In this document: in pieces, positions 51,480 to 60,749 of the stretch
How the letters are laid out: the number at the start of each line of letters is the position of its first letter
How positions within the stretch are numbered: the first letter of the stretch is position 1
Origin: CAMLJR01 sp964500675
GTDB taxonomy: Bacteria; Pseudomonadota; Gammaproteobacteria; Pseudomonadales; CAMLJR01
Length of the DNA: 64,000 nt
Direction: 5' to 3'
Assembly (NCBI GenBank): GCA_964500675.1
Contig: CAZCNY010000011.1
Coordinates: 42,416-106,415 of the forward strand
The notes under the pieces: generated by a model
Told to the model about the DNA's origin: nothing
What the model saw: only the letters and a program-made list of their open reading frames with translations
Database searches by the model: none
Program-made: the position numbers and the translations under genes

Positions 51480-52970
51480 ATGAAACAATCGCTCCAGCTC
51501 AAACTTGGTCAGCAGCTGACGATGACGCCGCAGTTGCAGCAAGCGATTAAACTGCTGCAACTGTCCACGCTCGATCTGCAACAGGAAATTCAAAGCGCGC
51601 TCGATAGCAACCCGATGCTTGAAATCGGCGAAGAAACCGAAGACGAGCCCGCGACCGCAGCGACTTCGGATTTGGCCGCGCCGCTCAACGGCCACGATAG
51701 CTTGGCCGAACAAAGCGCGCCCGAAGTCGGTGAAATGGAGGAAGTCGCCGCCGAATGGCGCGAGGACATCCCCGAAGATCTGCCGGTCGATACGCGCTGG
51801 GACGATGTCTATCAAACCACGGGCAGTACAGGCACGGGCGGCGACGACAGCGACTTCGATTTCGACGCACGCAACAGCGCCGCAGAATCGCTGCAGGATC
51901 ACCTGGAGTGGCAGCTCAACCTGACGCGCATGTCGGCGAATGACCGCGCTATTGCCACCGCGATTATCGACGCCATCGACAACGACGGCCGCTTAACGCT
52001 CAGCCCCGAGGAAATCCTTGAAGGCATGCCGGCTGAGTCGGGCATCGAGCTCGACGAAGTGATGGCGGTGCTGCACCGCATTCAGCAATTCGATCCGCCC
52101 GGCGTCGGCGGTCGCGATTTACGCGAATGCCTGCTGATTCAACTGCAGCAAATGGCACCCGATACGCCTTGGCTGCGCGAAGCCAAACTCGTCATCGACA
52201 AACACATTCAACTGCTCGGCACACGCGACTACGCCCAGCTGATGCGGCGCGCACGCTTGCGCGAAAACGAGCTGCGCGAAATTCTCAAGTTGATTCAGAC
52301 GCTGAATCCGAATCCCGGGGCCGTTATTACGGCAAGCGCGGCCGAATATATCGTGCCCGATGTTTTCGTGCGCAAAATCCGCGGCCGTTGGACGGTAGAA
52401 CTGAACCCCGAAATTGCGCCGAAACTGCGTATCAACGCCGATTACGCTGCGCTCGTGCGCCGCGCCGATTCGAGCTCCGACAAGAGTTACCTGCGCGACA
52501 ATTTGCAGGAGGCGCGCTGGTTTCTGAAAAGCTTGCAGAGCCGCAACGAAACGCTACTCAAGGTGGCGAGTAAAATCGTCGAGTATCAACGCGGCTTTTT
52601 CGAGTACGGCGAAGAAGCGATGAAACCGCTCGTGCTGCACGACATCGCCGAAGCGGTCGGCATGCACGAATCGACCATCTCGCGCGTGACGACACAAAAA
52701 TATATGCATACGCCGCGCGGCATTTTTGAATTGAAGTTTTTCTTTTCAAGCCATGTCGCTACCGAGTCGGGCGGCGAATGCTCGTCGACGGCGATCCGCG
52801 CGCTCATCAAAAAGCTGATCGCCACCGAAAGCCCGCGCAAGCCGCTCAGCGACAGCCGCATTACCGAACTGCTCGCGGAACAGGGCATTGTGGTGGCGCG
52901 ACGCACTATTGCGAAATATCGCGAAGCAATGCAAATCCCGCCGTCAAACGAAAGAAAACGCCTGCTCTAA
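51480..52970 (+). CDS. rpoN: RNA polymerase sigma-54 factor
   Basis: Sigma-54 directs enhancer-dependent transcription. The 496-residue protein has the Gln/Leu-rich region I (LKLGQQLTMTPQLQQAIKLL), an acidic region II rich in E and D, the core-binding and HTH region (ESTISRVTTQKYMHTPRGIFEL) and the diagnostic RpoN box VVARRTIAKYREAM near the C-terminus. The downstream genes hpf, ptsN, rapZ and ptsO are its usual partners. Confidence 0.98.
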   Translation: MKQSLQLKLGQQLTMTPQLQQAIKLLQLSTLDLQQEIQSALDSNPMLEIGEETEDEPATAATSDLAAPLNGHDSLAEQSAPEVGEMEEVAAEWREDIPEDLPVDTRWDDVYQTTGSTGTGGDDSDFDFDARNSAAESLQDHLEWQLNLTRMSANDRAIATAIIDAIDNDGRLTLSPEEILEGMPAESGIELDEVMAVLHRIQQFDPPGVGGRDLRECLLIQLQQMAPDTPWLREAKLVIDKHIQLLGTRDYAQLMRRARLRENELREILKLIQTLNPNPGAVITASAAEYIVPDVFVRKIRGRWTVELNPEIAPKLRINADYAALVRRADSSSDKSYLRDNLQEARWFLKSLQSRNETLLKVASKIVEYQRGFFEYGEEAMKPLVLHDIAEAVGMHESTISRVTTQKYMHTPRGIFELKFFFSSHVATESGGECSSTAIRALIKKLIATESPRKPLSDSRITELLAEQGIVVARRTIAKYREAMQIPPSNERKRLL

Positions 52971-53274
52971 ATGCCATCGCGGCAGACATCGCGCGCAACC
53001 AGCCACCGTGGCGACTTTGATTTTTCGCAAATAAAGCCCCGAAAAAGATAAACAACGGCAGCGCGGTTTGATCTATATTGCTAATAGGGCGGCAGCGCGA
53101 AACGCGCTCGGTTAAACCTCAATAAGTACCGGGTTAGCACTCGGATCGCGAGATTTAATGCCCTCACTACGTGACGGCTACCGTCACTACAGGACTCAAT
53201 ACCTGAAGTAGTGGATTATGTTTCAACACTTCCCCGGTATGCCATCGGCTTCGTACCGGCATAAGGAGTCAACT
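52971..53274. other. rpoN-hpf intergenic region with hairpins
   Basis: About 300 bases without a gene. It contains the perfect inverted repeat GTGACGG-CTA-CCGTCAC (53171-53187) and a second pairing of CACTAC (53185-53190) with GTAGTG (53208-53213); the two share bases and could be alternative structures in the hpf leader. TATATT near 53072 may be a -10 element. The hpf ribosome-binding site AAGGAG lies just before 53275. Confidence 0.5.
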
Positions 53275-53562
53275 ATGCAAATCACCGTGAGCGGTCATCA
53301 CGTCGACGTCACCCCCGCCTTGCGCGATTATGTCAATGTTAAATTATCCAAACTGCAAAACCATTTCGATAACATCACCAACACCGCGGTCACGCTGACC
53401 GTTGAAAAACTGGTGCAGAAAGCCGAAGCCACCGTGCATGTGGCCGGCGCGAACTTATTCGCGGTCTGCGAATCCGAAGATATGTATGCCGCCATCGATA
53501 GCTTGGCCGATAAACTCGATCGCCAATTGATCAAACATAAAGAGAAACTCAAGGGACGCTAG
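53275..53562 (+). CDS. hpf: Ribosome hibernation promoting factor, short form
   Basis: HPF binds the 30S decoding region and promotes 100S ribosome dimers in stationary phase. The 95-residue protein is the short form, with MQITVSGHHVDVTPALRDYV, VKLSKLQNHFDNIT and DMYAAIDSLADKLDRQLIKHKEKL. ATG 53275 has an AAGGAG site upstream; the 19-codon extension is rejected. Confidence 0.96.
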   Translation: MQITVSGHHVDVTPALRDYVNVKLSKLQNHFDNITNTAVTLTVEKLVQKAEATVHVAGANLFAVCESEDMYAAIDSLADKLDRQLIKHKEKLKGR

Positions 53563-53580
53563 TCCCTCACACTAATTCCT

Positions 53581-54069
53581 ATGCAACTCGACACGATACT
53601 CACACCGGAGCGGACTCTGTGCCGCACCCCTGCAACCAGTAAAAATCAGGTATTGGAGAATTGCGCGCATTTTTTTTGCGAAAGCATCGGCGTGCGCGCA
53701 AACGATGGGGGTAGGACGCCAGCGCTGAACGCGGACAACCTGCTGCAAAGCCTGCTCGCGCGCGAGCGCCTCGGCAGCACGGGTCTTGGCAACGGCATCG
53801 CGATCCCTCACTGCCGCTTAAAACATATCGACGCCGTGATGGGCGCGCTCATTACATTGGCAGAACCGATCGAATTCGATGCAGCCGACGGCAAACCCGT
53901 CGACATCATTTTTATTTTGCTCGCGCCCGAGCGCGCTCTGCAGGAACATTTACACGCACTGGCCGCGCTGGCCGAGCTATTCAACCGCGCCGATTTTCGG
54001 CAATCTATACGCGCCGCCACCACAGCGCAGCAGCTCTATCGCGCGGCAGTCGATTCCCATACGATATAG
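53581..54069 (+). CDS. ptsN: Nitrogen PTS enzyme IIA (PtsN)
   Basis: PtsN is the EIIA component of the regulatory nitrogen phosphotransferase system. The 162-residue protein has the EIIA-Ntr pattern with the phosphorylated histidine at about His77 in GNGIAIPHCRL, followed by VDIIFILLAPE and LHALAALAELF. It has no permease partner here, in keeping with its regulatory role. Confidence 0.95.
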   Translation: MQLDTILTPERTLCRTPATSKNQVLENCAHFFCESIGVRANDGGRTPALNADNLLQSLLARERLGSTGLGNGIAIPHCRLKHIDAVMGALITLAEPIEFDAADGKPVDIIFILLAPERALQEHLHALAALAELFNRADFRQSIRAATTAQQLYRAAVDSHTI

Positions 54070-54070
54070 A

Positions 54071-54118
54071 TTACAAACCCGCGCAAATTACCAACCGACA
54101 AAAGTCACGAACCGGGAG
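54071..54118. repeat. 17-bp degenerate tandem repeat between ptsN and rapZ
   Basis: TTACAAACCCGCGCAAA (54071-54087), TTACCAACCGACAAAAG (54088-54104) and TCACGAACCGGGAGCCC (54105-54121) align at 17-base spacing. The last unit supplies the rapZ ribosome-binding site (GGGAG). Confidence 0.65.
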
Positions 54119-54123
54119 CCCCG

Positions 54124-54978
54124 ATGCAACTCATCATCATCAGCGGTCGCTCCGGCTCGGGAAAAAGCTCCGCTCTGCATTTATTCGAAGACGAGGGCTT
54201 TTACGCCATCGACAATCTGCCCGTGTCGCTGCTGCCGCAGCTCGTCGAACAATTGCGCAGCGATAGTACCGCTAACCGGAAAGTCGCCGTCTGCATCGAT
54301 GCGCGCAACGCCACCAAGGATCTGTCGCGCTTCGGAGCACTACTGCGAGCGTTGCCCGCCGATATACACACTGAAATTCTCTACCTCGATGCCGATGACG
54401 ATTCGCTGATCAAACGCTTTTCGGAAACGCGGCGACGCCATCCACTCAGCGATGAACACACAGCATTACCGGAAGCGATCGCTGCGGAAAAACGTTTGCT
54501 CGAACCGATTGCGATGGTGGCGGGTCTCACGCTCGATACGCGCAATATGAATGTACACGAGTTGCGCAGCACGTTGCGCGCGCGCGTGCTCGGGCGCAAT
54601 GCGGCGGGCTTGTCTCTATTATTCGTGTCGTTCGGCTACAAGCGCGGCGTGCCGGTTGATTCCGATCTCGTTTTCGATTTGCGCGTGTTGCCAAATCCGC
54701 ATTGGGATCCGCTGTTGCGCAGTTTGACTGGCCGCGATGCCGCGGTGATCGCGTTTCTTGAAGAGAAGTCCGAAGTCGACGAGATGTTCACCGACATCTA
54801 TACCTTGTTGCATAAATGGTTGCCGAAATTTCTTGCGGGCAATCGCAGCTACCTCACCGTTTCGCTCGGTTGCACCGGCGGACAACATCGCTCAGTATAT
54901 ATGGCCGAGCGGCTTGCCAGAGCATTTAGCAGCGAATTCAAAGATGTACAGGTAAGGCATCGGGAACTCGTCATCTGA
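54124..54978 (+). CDS. rapZ: RNase adapter protein RapZ
   Basis: RapZ binds small RNAs (GlmZ in E. coli) and presents them to RNase E to control GlmS synthesis. The 284-residue protein has an N-terminal Walker A SGRSGSGKSSALHLFEDEG, AIDNLPVSLLPQLV, IDARNATKDLSRFG, and the C-terminal RNA-binding domain FVSFGYKRGVPVDSDLVFD and IGCTGGQHRSVYMAE-like SLGCTGGQHRSVYMAERLA. Confidence 0.97.
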   Translation: MQLIIISGRSGSGKSSALHLFEDEGFYAIDNLPVSLLPQLVEQLRSDSTANRKVAVCIDARNATKDLSRFGALLRALPADIHTEILYLDADDDSLIKRFSETRRRHPLSDEHTALPEAIAAEKRLLEPIAMVAGLTLDTRNMNVHELRSTLRARVLGRNAAGLSLLFVSFGYKRGVPVDSDLVFDLRVLPNPHWDPLLRSLTGRDAAVIAFLEEKSEVDEMFTDIYTLLHKWLPKFLAGNRSYLTVSLGCTGGQHRSVYMAERLARAFSSEFKDVQVRHRELVI

Positions 54979-55014
54979 TCCACCCGTTCACCTTTTTGGT
55001 TTGATTGGCAACGT

Positions 55015-55284
55015 ATGATTTGCACGAAAATAACAATTATCAACAAGCTCGGCTTGCATGCGCGCGCGGCTGCAAAACTGGTTTCGGTTACCGCGCCGTT
55101 CAAATCGCACATTCGCGCCGGTGTCAGCGGTCGCATGATCGACGCAAAAAGTATCATGTCGGTGATGATGCTCGCTGCGGGTAAAGACAGCGTGCTGGAT
55201 CTCGAATTCAACGGCGATGACGAACAATCCGCGCACGATGCCGTCGTCGCACTGATCAACAATCGCTTCGGCGAAGACGAATAA
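55015..55284 (+). CDS. ptsO: HPr-like phosphocarrier NPr (PtsO)
   Basis: NPr carries phosphate from PtsP to PtsN. The 89-residue HPr-fold protein has the active histidine at His15 in NKLGLHARAAAKLV and the regulatory-site region DAKSIMSVMMLAAGKDS. It follows rapZ and its stop abuts the darP ATG. Confidence 0.96.
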   Translation: MICTKITIINKLGLHARAAAKLVSVTAPFKSHIRAGVSGRMIDAKSIMSVMMLAAGKDSVLDLEFNGDDEQSAHDAVVALINNRFGEDE

Positions 55285-55809
55285 ATGGCAATCAAAACTC
55301 CTCCGCACGCAGCGACATTCAATGACGACGACGAAAAGCCCAGCAAAAGCGAGCGCAAACGCGAAATGGCCGCGCTGCAAGGGATCGGCGAAAGCATCGT
55401 TAAACTGAGCGACGGCGACTTCGCAACAATTCCGCTCGAAGGCGAATTGCTCACAGCGATTACGCTGGCGCGGCGCCTGAAAAGCGGTGAAGGACTGCGT
55501 CGGCAGATGCAGTACATCGGCAAATTGATGCGCCACGCCGATACCACGGCCATCGCATCCGCCTTCCAGGATTTACAAAATGGTCGCGCGCTGCACAATC
55601 AGCGTTTCCATCAACTCGAACAGCTGCGCGATGTATTGCTTGCCGAAGGCGTCAGCGCGATGGATAAAGTGCTCGAACTCTATCCGAACGCCGATAGACA
55701 GCATTTGCGACAATTGATCGCGACAGCGGTAAAAGAGCGCGAACAGGAAAAAGCGCCGGCGGCTGCGCGCAAATTATTTCGGTATTTGCGCGAGTTGGCG
55801 GATATCTGA
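55285..55809 (+). CDS. darP: Ribosome biogenesis factor DarP (YjgA)
   Basis: DarP (DUF615, YjgA) binds late 50S precursors. The 174-residue protein has PSKSERKREMAALQGIGESI, TIPLEGELLTAITLARRLKS, LRRQMQYIGKLMR and the highly charged C-terminal KLFRYLRELADI. It starts directly after ptsO. The tldD and pmbA genes that neighbour it in P. aeruginosa are not in this window. Confidence 0.94.
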   Translation: MAIKTPPHAATFNDDDEKPSKSERKREMAALQGIGESIVKLSDGDFATIPLEGELLTAITLARRLKSGEGLRRQMQYIGKLMRHADTTAIASAFQDLQNGRALHNQRFHQLEQLRDVLLAEGVSAMDKVLELYPNADRQHLRQLIATAVKEREQEKAPAAARKLFRYLRELADI

Positions 55810-55825
55810 TTTCCCCTATGGGAAA
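55810..55825. terminator. Small hairpin between convergent darP and nitrilase genes
   Basis: TTTCCC-CTAT-GGGAAA is followed by AATAAT on the plus strand and by AT-rich sequence on the other. It lies in a 20-base convergent gap and may terminate both genes weakly. Confidence 0.35.
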
Positions 55826-55829
55826 ATAA

Positions 55830-56702
55830 TCAATCGGGAATAATTTTGAAACGGCGATGCTGCTGCACCGGCATCGCTGCGCGCTCGCGCTGCATTTTCT
55901 CGCGATCGATCACCGCCGTGATAACACACGCGCCGAAACCCGCTTCCGCGCACACTTCGCCCCAGCTATCGATAATCGCCGAGCCGCCCGAGGTGTGGCG
56001 TTTCGCCGTATGCACACCGCCCTGATTGGCGCCGATCACATAACACTGCGTTTCGATCGCACGCGCGCGCAGCAATGGCAGCCAATGCGCCAATCCGGTT
56101 TTGCGCGTGAACGCCGATGGCAGCGCGATAATTTCAGCGCCGCGCTCGCGCAGCAATTGAAACAACTCGGGAAAGCGCAGATCGTAACAGACGGCGAGAC
56201 CGATGCGCCCGCACGGTGTATCGGCAACGACCACCGTATCGCCGCGCGTGTACGTATCGGATTCGCGGTAACTGCCTTGATGGTCGCCGACATCGACATC
56301 GAACAAATGCATTTTGTCGTAGCGCGCGACTTCGCTGCCGCTGCTGTCAAACAGCAGACATGCGGCGCGCGGGCGCTGCAACTCTGCTTCTAATCGCGGC
56401 GCTGAATCTAACAGGCTTTTTTTATCTAACAGGGGAATCGTGCCGCCGACAATCCAGATCCGGTGACGCGCTGCCTGCTCGGCAAGAAAATCGCGAATGC
56501 GCGGCTGCGCGCTCGCTTCGCTCAAACCCAGCTCTTGTTGTCCGCCGCCAAATAACGCGAATGCTTCGGGAAGCACGAGCAATTGCGCGCCCGTTTGTGC
56601 CGCTTGTGCAATCAAGCGTGCGGCACTCGCCAAATTCGCTCCGACGTCATTGCTCGAAACCATTTGCAGGGCCGCGACGCGCGGCCTATTGAACGATGTC
56701 AT
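55830..56702 (-). CDS. Carbon-nitrogen hydrolase (nitrilase/omega-amidase family)
   Basis: A 290-residue nitrilase-superfamily amidase, most like the Nit1/Nit2-type proteins that hydrolyse deaminated glutathione or omega-amides. The Glu-Lys-Cys triad is visible: E46 in LLVLPEAFALFGG, K130 in YDKMHLFDVD, and C172 in GLAVCYDLRFPELF. It overlaps the yhdP stop, the conserved yhdP-nitrilase pairing. The exact substrate cannot be assigned. Confidence 0.92.
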   Translation of the reverse strand: MTSFNRPRVAALQMVSSNDVGANLASAARLIAQAAQTGAQLLVLPEAFALFGGGQQELGLSEASAQPRIRDFLAEQAARHRIWIVGGTIPLLDKKSLLDSAPRLEAELQRPRAACLLFDSSGSEVARYDKMHLFDVDVGDHQGSYRESDTYTRGDTVVVADTPCGRIGLAVCYDLRFPELFQLLRERGAEIIALPSAFTRKTGLAHWLPLLRARAIETQCYVIGANQGGVHTAKRHTSGGSAIIDSWGEVCAEAGFGACVITAVIDREKMQRERAAMPVQQHRRFKIIPD

Positions 56703-59700
56703 GGCGTCGACTCCGGCGTTGGCGTTGGCGATGCGGCAGGTTTTGTCGCTGCATCGCTTTTTTGCGGTAATCTATCGTCGAATACGCGGCGCAACTTCAC
56801 CTGCGGATCGCTCCACGGCCCCGTGATCGCATAAGCCGCGCTTGAAAATTTATCGAACTGATTTTCAAATACCTTGCTCGCGACATATACGCCCGCAGCG
56901 ACGGGCAACGCGCCCGTCAACGCCGCCAGCCACGGCAAATTGCTCGCAACAGGCAGCGTCGCCACCAACTCCATATCGGTTTGATCGCTGTTGAAATCGA
57001 TCTGCCCGGCCAGGCGAAAACGACTCGATGGACTTTTAATTTCCACGGGCTGATCGATGCTTAATACGCCGCTCCGGGTCGACAGCTCGCCCTGCATTTC
57101 GTCAAAGCTCACACCGTCCTTAAACACATCCGAAAAATCCAATTGCAGGCGGCGCAAGAAATTCGCAAAGTTGAAAATGCCCACCACTTTTAGCGCGCCG
57201 GTGGTGGAGCCGGATGCGCGCAAGAAACGGCCATCGTCAAAACGCATTGTGGCTTTGCCATCGGTCTGCACAAATTTAAATTGATCGGGACGTCCGGGCC
57301 ATTGCAGCGCGATATCGACATGACCGTGTTTCGACGTCAGCACCGGCTCGTAGTGCCAGCGTTGCAAGGCTTTGCCGATATCGTCGACGCCGAGCCGGCC
57401 GTTGAATTCGGTGCGATCGCTTTCACCTTCGCGCGTCCACGTCAAACTCGCCGGCTGCGCGTCGCGCGCTTGAATTTTCACCGCGCGCAATTGCCCTTGC
57501 AAATTATCGAGCCGCAGACCGTTGGCTATCGGTCGCAGTTGCGCTTCAATCCAGCCGAAATCTTCGTCGCCGCGCCAGAGATGATCGATGCGCAAATCGA
57601 TGGCGGAGGCCTCGCGCGGATCGGCATGCGCAATCGGCGAATCGTCGTCGCCGGCATTGTTGTTCAGTGTATTCAGATTACTGTTCGGCGTATTCGGATT
57701 ACTGTTCGGCGTATTTTTCGCAGGCGCTGGCAAGCGCAGATAATTCAGCTGCGCGCGCCACGGCAGAGTTGCATCGTCGGGAAATGTGAACGTGCCGGCA
57801 ATTTGTTCGGCGCGCATCTGCACAGTCCACGCCGCGCTGTCGCGCCGGCCCGATACGATGACATTGCGCAGTGTCTGCCCTGCAATTTGCGCGCGATCGA
57901 AATGGACTTCGCGTATTTGCACGGCCAGACGATTGCTCTCGTCGTCATCGCTACTCGGCGCCGCATGTGCGCGCAGCGCCGTGCGCCATTCATTCAAATC
58001 GGTCGAACCGATCGCGCCCGTCACGATAAATTGACCGTCATTGAGCGCGATTTTGCCGGTTTGACCGAGGCGCACCACACCGGCATCAAGCTGTGCCGCG
58101 TTCGTATCGGTTTTTTTCCAGCGCAAATGCAAATCAGCCCAATCAGCGAGCGTTGCCGTTAGATCTTGCTCGCCACTTAATGCCATCGTTAGAGTCAACG
58201 GCAAACTCTGTTCGGCGGATTTACGATAAGGCGGTGGCAGCGCGATCGCCACGCCCTGTAAATCCGAATCGACATGCAGCGCGGTCGCGGCGTTGGCGAT
58301 ATGCAGCGTCGCTGCAAACGCGGTGTCGCCATTCGCAAAATCGAACAGCGGTTGGTGCAGCCACTGCTTCAAATCAACCATCGCGATGCGGCCCTGCGCA
58401 TTGATTGCGATGGTATTGTCACGCGCCGTCGCAACGTTGATCGCAACCGGTTTGCCGAACCAGCTGGCCTTCAGCGCATCGGCTTGTAAACCGCTGTCAC
58501 TGCGATACGTCAAATCGCCGCGCACATTTTCGAGCAAAATATTTTGCTCGGCCAGATCGAGCGAGCCGCCATTGAGATGACTGTCGACGCTGATTACTTG
58601 CGGACGCGAATTCATGCCCTGCTGGGTACCACTAATAGGAATACCGAGTTGCACATGCGATTGCGTCGGTCCGCGCCAATGCCAGCGATCGAGTGCGGCG
58701 CCGATTTGTTTGCGCAACGGTGTTTCACGCAGCAAACGCAACACATCGTCGTTGTTGGCCGTCGCGTCCGCATTCACGGTGAGCCAACTCACATCGCCGT
58801 CATGCTGCAAGCTCACCTCGCCGTCGCGCAATGCGATGCGATCGTAAATGCGCGCGTGCGGCACCTCGACGCGCACACCGCCGTCATCGAGCCATACCGC
58901 GGCGCGGATATCGCGCAGCGGCGGCCACTCCGGCTGATAGGACAGCTCTGCATCGCGCGCCTGCAAAAATAATTGCACGGTGTTGTTGAGATGATCGTCC
59001 GCGAGCAGCGAGCCGCGATAAATAAATCCGCCGAGTGGAATATCGCCCTTGCCGATAGCGCTTTGCAGCCATTGCAACAGCGCAGGTTGCAGCGTGTACG
59101 GAATGAATCGATCGCGATATTGCGCGGCTGAGTTTTGCAATCCGACTTGCAGTGTCATGAGCGGCGTTTCGCCGTGGTGAAACGGCAGATCGAGCGCAAA
59201 TTGCGCGGTGGCGCGACCCGCATCGCTGCGCACCGAGATCGGCCCGCTGTCGACGAGCGCGCGATCGTTTTCGATCCGCCATCCAATCTGGCCGCGCACC
59301 GCATCGAAATTCACCGGCGCGTGATAGACGTGCGGAAATGTCAGGCTGAAATTGTCACTGATCAAATCGGCCGCTCCTGCCTGCAGGCCGCTATCGATAT
59401 AACCCGATGCGCCGGTAATACCCGGTGCGCCGTACCAGGGTTGCACGGAAATATTTTGCACTTGCGCGCGCAAACGCAGCGTATCGATGTGCTCGGGGCG
59501 CAATGGCAGATCGAGCTGCACATTGCGCAGCGCACCGCGCGGCGACAACGCCGTGAGCATATCGCGTAGATGTGCAGGCAAATTGCTATCGGCCAGGGCG
59601 GCCGCCGTCAACGGCGCCAACTGCAATTCAGGCAGCGCCACTTGCGCGCGCTGCGGTTGCGCGCTGTCGATCGTCGCGCTGAGTTGAGGAAATTTGAGCG

Positions 59701-60715
59701 CAACGTTGTGCCACGTTCCTGCCAGCTCAGGCAACCACAGTTGGCGTTTGCCTGTCGAGTCGCGCACGAGAAATTCCGCTTTGATATTTTTCACGGGCGC
59801 GAGCGCGAGTTTGCTCATCGCAGCGAGATCGAACTGCGGAATTTCGGCTCTGCCGCGCAGCTCGATCGCGCCGCCCGCGCGCCACTCCATCCACACTTCG
59901 CCATCGACGCGGCCGTGTTCGAAATCCACACCGAATGCCTTCGCCGCAGGCAGCACGGGCGTCAAATCGACACCGCGAAACACCGCGTAACCGCGCCCGG
60001 AAAATTGATTCGCTGCACGCGGATCGCCGAACGATTCAAAGACCATACGCAGCGGCGCGCGTTTGTCGACTGATTGCAAAGCGTCAGACGATTTCAACGC
60101 ATCGACAAATTGAAATTCGAGATTGAGCCGGCGAAAATCGCCCGCGCGCTGCAAGCGCAGCGTTTGTCCCGCGAGCCGCGCTTCACCACCACCGAAAAAA
60201 TGCAGATCAATCGTCGAGTCGCTAAGATCGGCGCGATAGATCGCCGCGAGAAAATCGATGACGCGATCGAACGGCATGGCGCCGGGTCCGCCGAAACCCG
60301 CGAGCCGCCAGTGGCCGAGCGTCGCCTCTTCGAGCTGCGCATGCACACCGCTGCCGTGCAGTTGGCTGATCGCGATCGTGCCGTTGGCAATGCTGCGAAA
60401 TAGACCGAGCTGCAATTCCGCGTGCGCGATCCGCAACACGGTTTGCGTCGAATCGTGCGGATTCTGCAGACGCAAATCATCGATCACAAAATGCGGCGAG
60501 AGATGCTGCCAGCTGCCGCGCAGATGACCGATACTGAGCTGCAAGCCCGTGCGCCGATTGAACTCGGCGACCAGTTGTTGCTGGTGCGTTTCGATGCCCG
60601 GAATAAAATAGCGGCCGAGACTGACGATGCTGCCGAGCAGAATTACGGCGCCGACGAGCAGCGTCCACACCACGCGATTGAGCCATAGCAGAACGCCGCG
60701 CGATAACATCGTCAA
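56699..60715 (-). CDS. yhdP: YhdP-like AsmA-family phospholipid transport protein
   Basis: A 1338-residue AsmA-like protein that, with TamB and YdbH, carries phospholipids to the outer membrane. It has one N-terminal membrane anchor (LLVGAVILLGSIVSLGRYF), a very long beta-rich periplasmic groove (DUF3971 region, for example IAHAELQLGLFRSIANGTIA) and the C-terminal AsmA part with DFNSDQTDMELVATLPVAS, LPWLAALTGALPVAAGVYVA and YAITGPWSDPQVKL. Near residue 1000 it holds an N/P/S-rich heptad repeat (NTPNSNP) from a 21-bp tandem repeat. A Pro/Thr tail ends the protein. Confidence 0.93.
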   Translation of the reverse strand: MTMLSRGVLLWLNRVVWTLLVGAVILLGSIVSLGRYFIPGIETHQQQLVAEFNRRTGLQLSIGHLRGSWQHLSPHFVIDDLRLQNPHDSTQTVLRIAHAELQLGLFRSIANGTIAISQLHGSGVHAQLEEATLGHWRLAGFGGPGAMPFDRVIDFLAAIYRADLSDSTIDLHFFGGGEARLAGQTLRLQRAGDFRRLNLEFQFVDALKSSDALQSVDKRAPLRMVFESFGDPRAANQFSGRGYAVFRGVDLTPVLPAAKAFGVDFEHGRVDGEVWMEWRAGGAIELRGRAEIPQFDLAAMSKLALAPVKNIKAEFLVRDSTGKRQLWLPELAGTWHNVALKFPQLSATIDSAQPQRAQVALPELQLAPLTAAALADSNLPAHLRDMLTALSPRGALRNVQLDLPLRPEHIDTLRLRAQVQNISVQPWYGAPGITGASGYIDSGLQAGAADLISDNFSLTFPHVYHAPVNFDAVRGQIGWRIENDRALVDSGPISVRSDAGRATAQFALDLPFHHGETPLMTLQVGLQNSAAQYRDRFIPYTLQPALLQWLQSAIGKGDIPLGGFIYRGSLLADDHLNNTVQLFLQARDAELSYQPEWPPLRDIRAAVWLDDGGVRVEVPHARIYDRIALRDGEVSLQHDGDVSWLTVNADATANNDDVLRLLRETPLRKQIGAALDRWHWRGPTQSHVQLGIPISGTQQGMNSRPQVISVDSHLNGGSLDLAEQNILLENVRGDLTYRSDSGLQADALKASWFGKPVAINVATARDNTIAINAQGRIAMVDLKQWLHQPLFDFANGDTAFAATLHIANAATALHVDSDLQGVAIALPPPYRKSAEQSLPLTLTMALSGEQDLTATLADWADLHLRWKKTDTNAAQLDAGVVRLGQTGKIALNDGQFIVTGAIGSTDLNEWRTALRAHAAPSSDDDESNRLAVQIREVHFDRAQIAGQTLRNVIVSGRRDSAAWTVQMRAEQIAGTFTFPDDATLPWRAQLNYLRLPAPAKNTPNSNPNTPNSNLNTLNNNAGDDDSPIAHADPREASAIDLRIDHLWRGDEDFGWIEAQLRPIANGLRLDNLQGQLRAVKIQARDAQPASLTWTREGESDRTEFNGRLGVDDIGKALQRWHYEPVLTSKHGHVDIALQWPGRPDQFKFVQTDGKATMRFDDGRFLRASGSTTGALKVVGIFNFANFLRRLQLDFSDVFKDGVSFDEMQGELSTRSGVLSIDQPVEIKSPSSRFRLAGQIDFNSDQTDMELVATLPVASNLPWLAALTGALPVAAGVYVASKVFENQFDKFSSAAYAITGPWSDPQVKLRRVFDDRLPQKSDAATKPAASPTPTPESTP
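57660..57716. repeat. 21-bp tandem repeat inside yhdP
   Basis: TTGTTCAGTGTATTCAGATTA (57660-57680), then CTGTTCGGCGTATTCGGATT A (57681-57701) and a partial third copy from 57702 keep an exact 21-base period. They encode NTLNNNA, NTPNSNL and NTPNSNP in a predicted disordered loop. Confidence 0.88.
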
Positions 60716-60749
60716 TCCCGCAACCCGTTGTTAGCGCTGTGCGCGCGCA

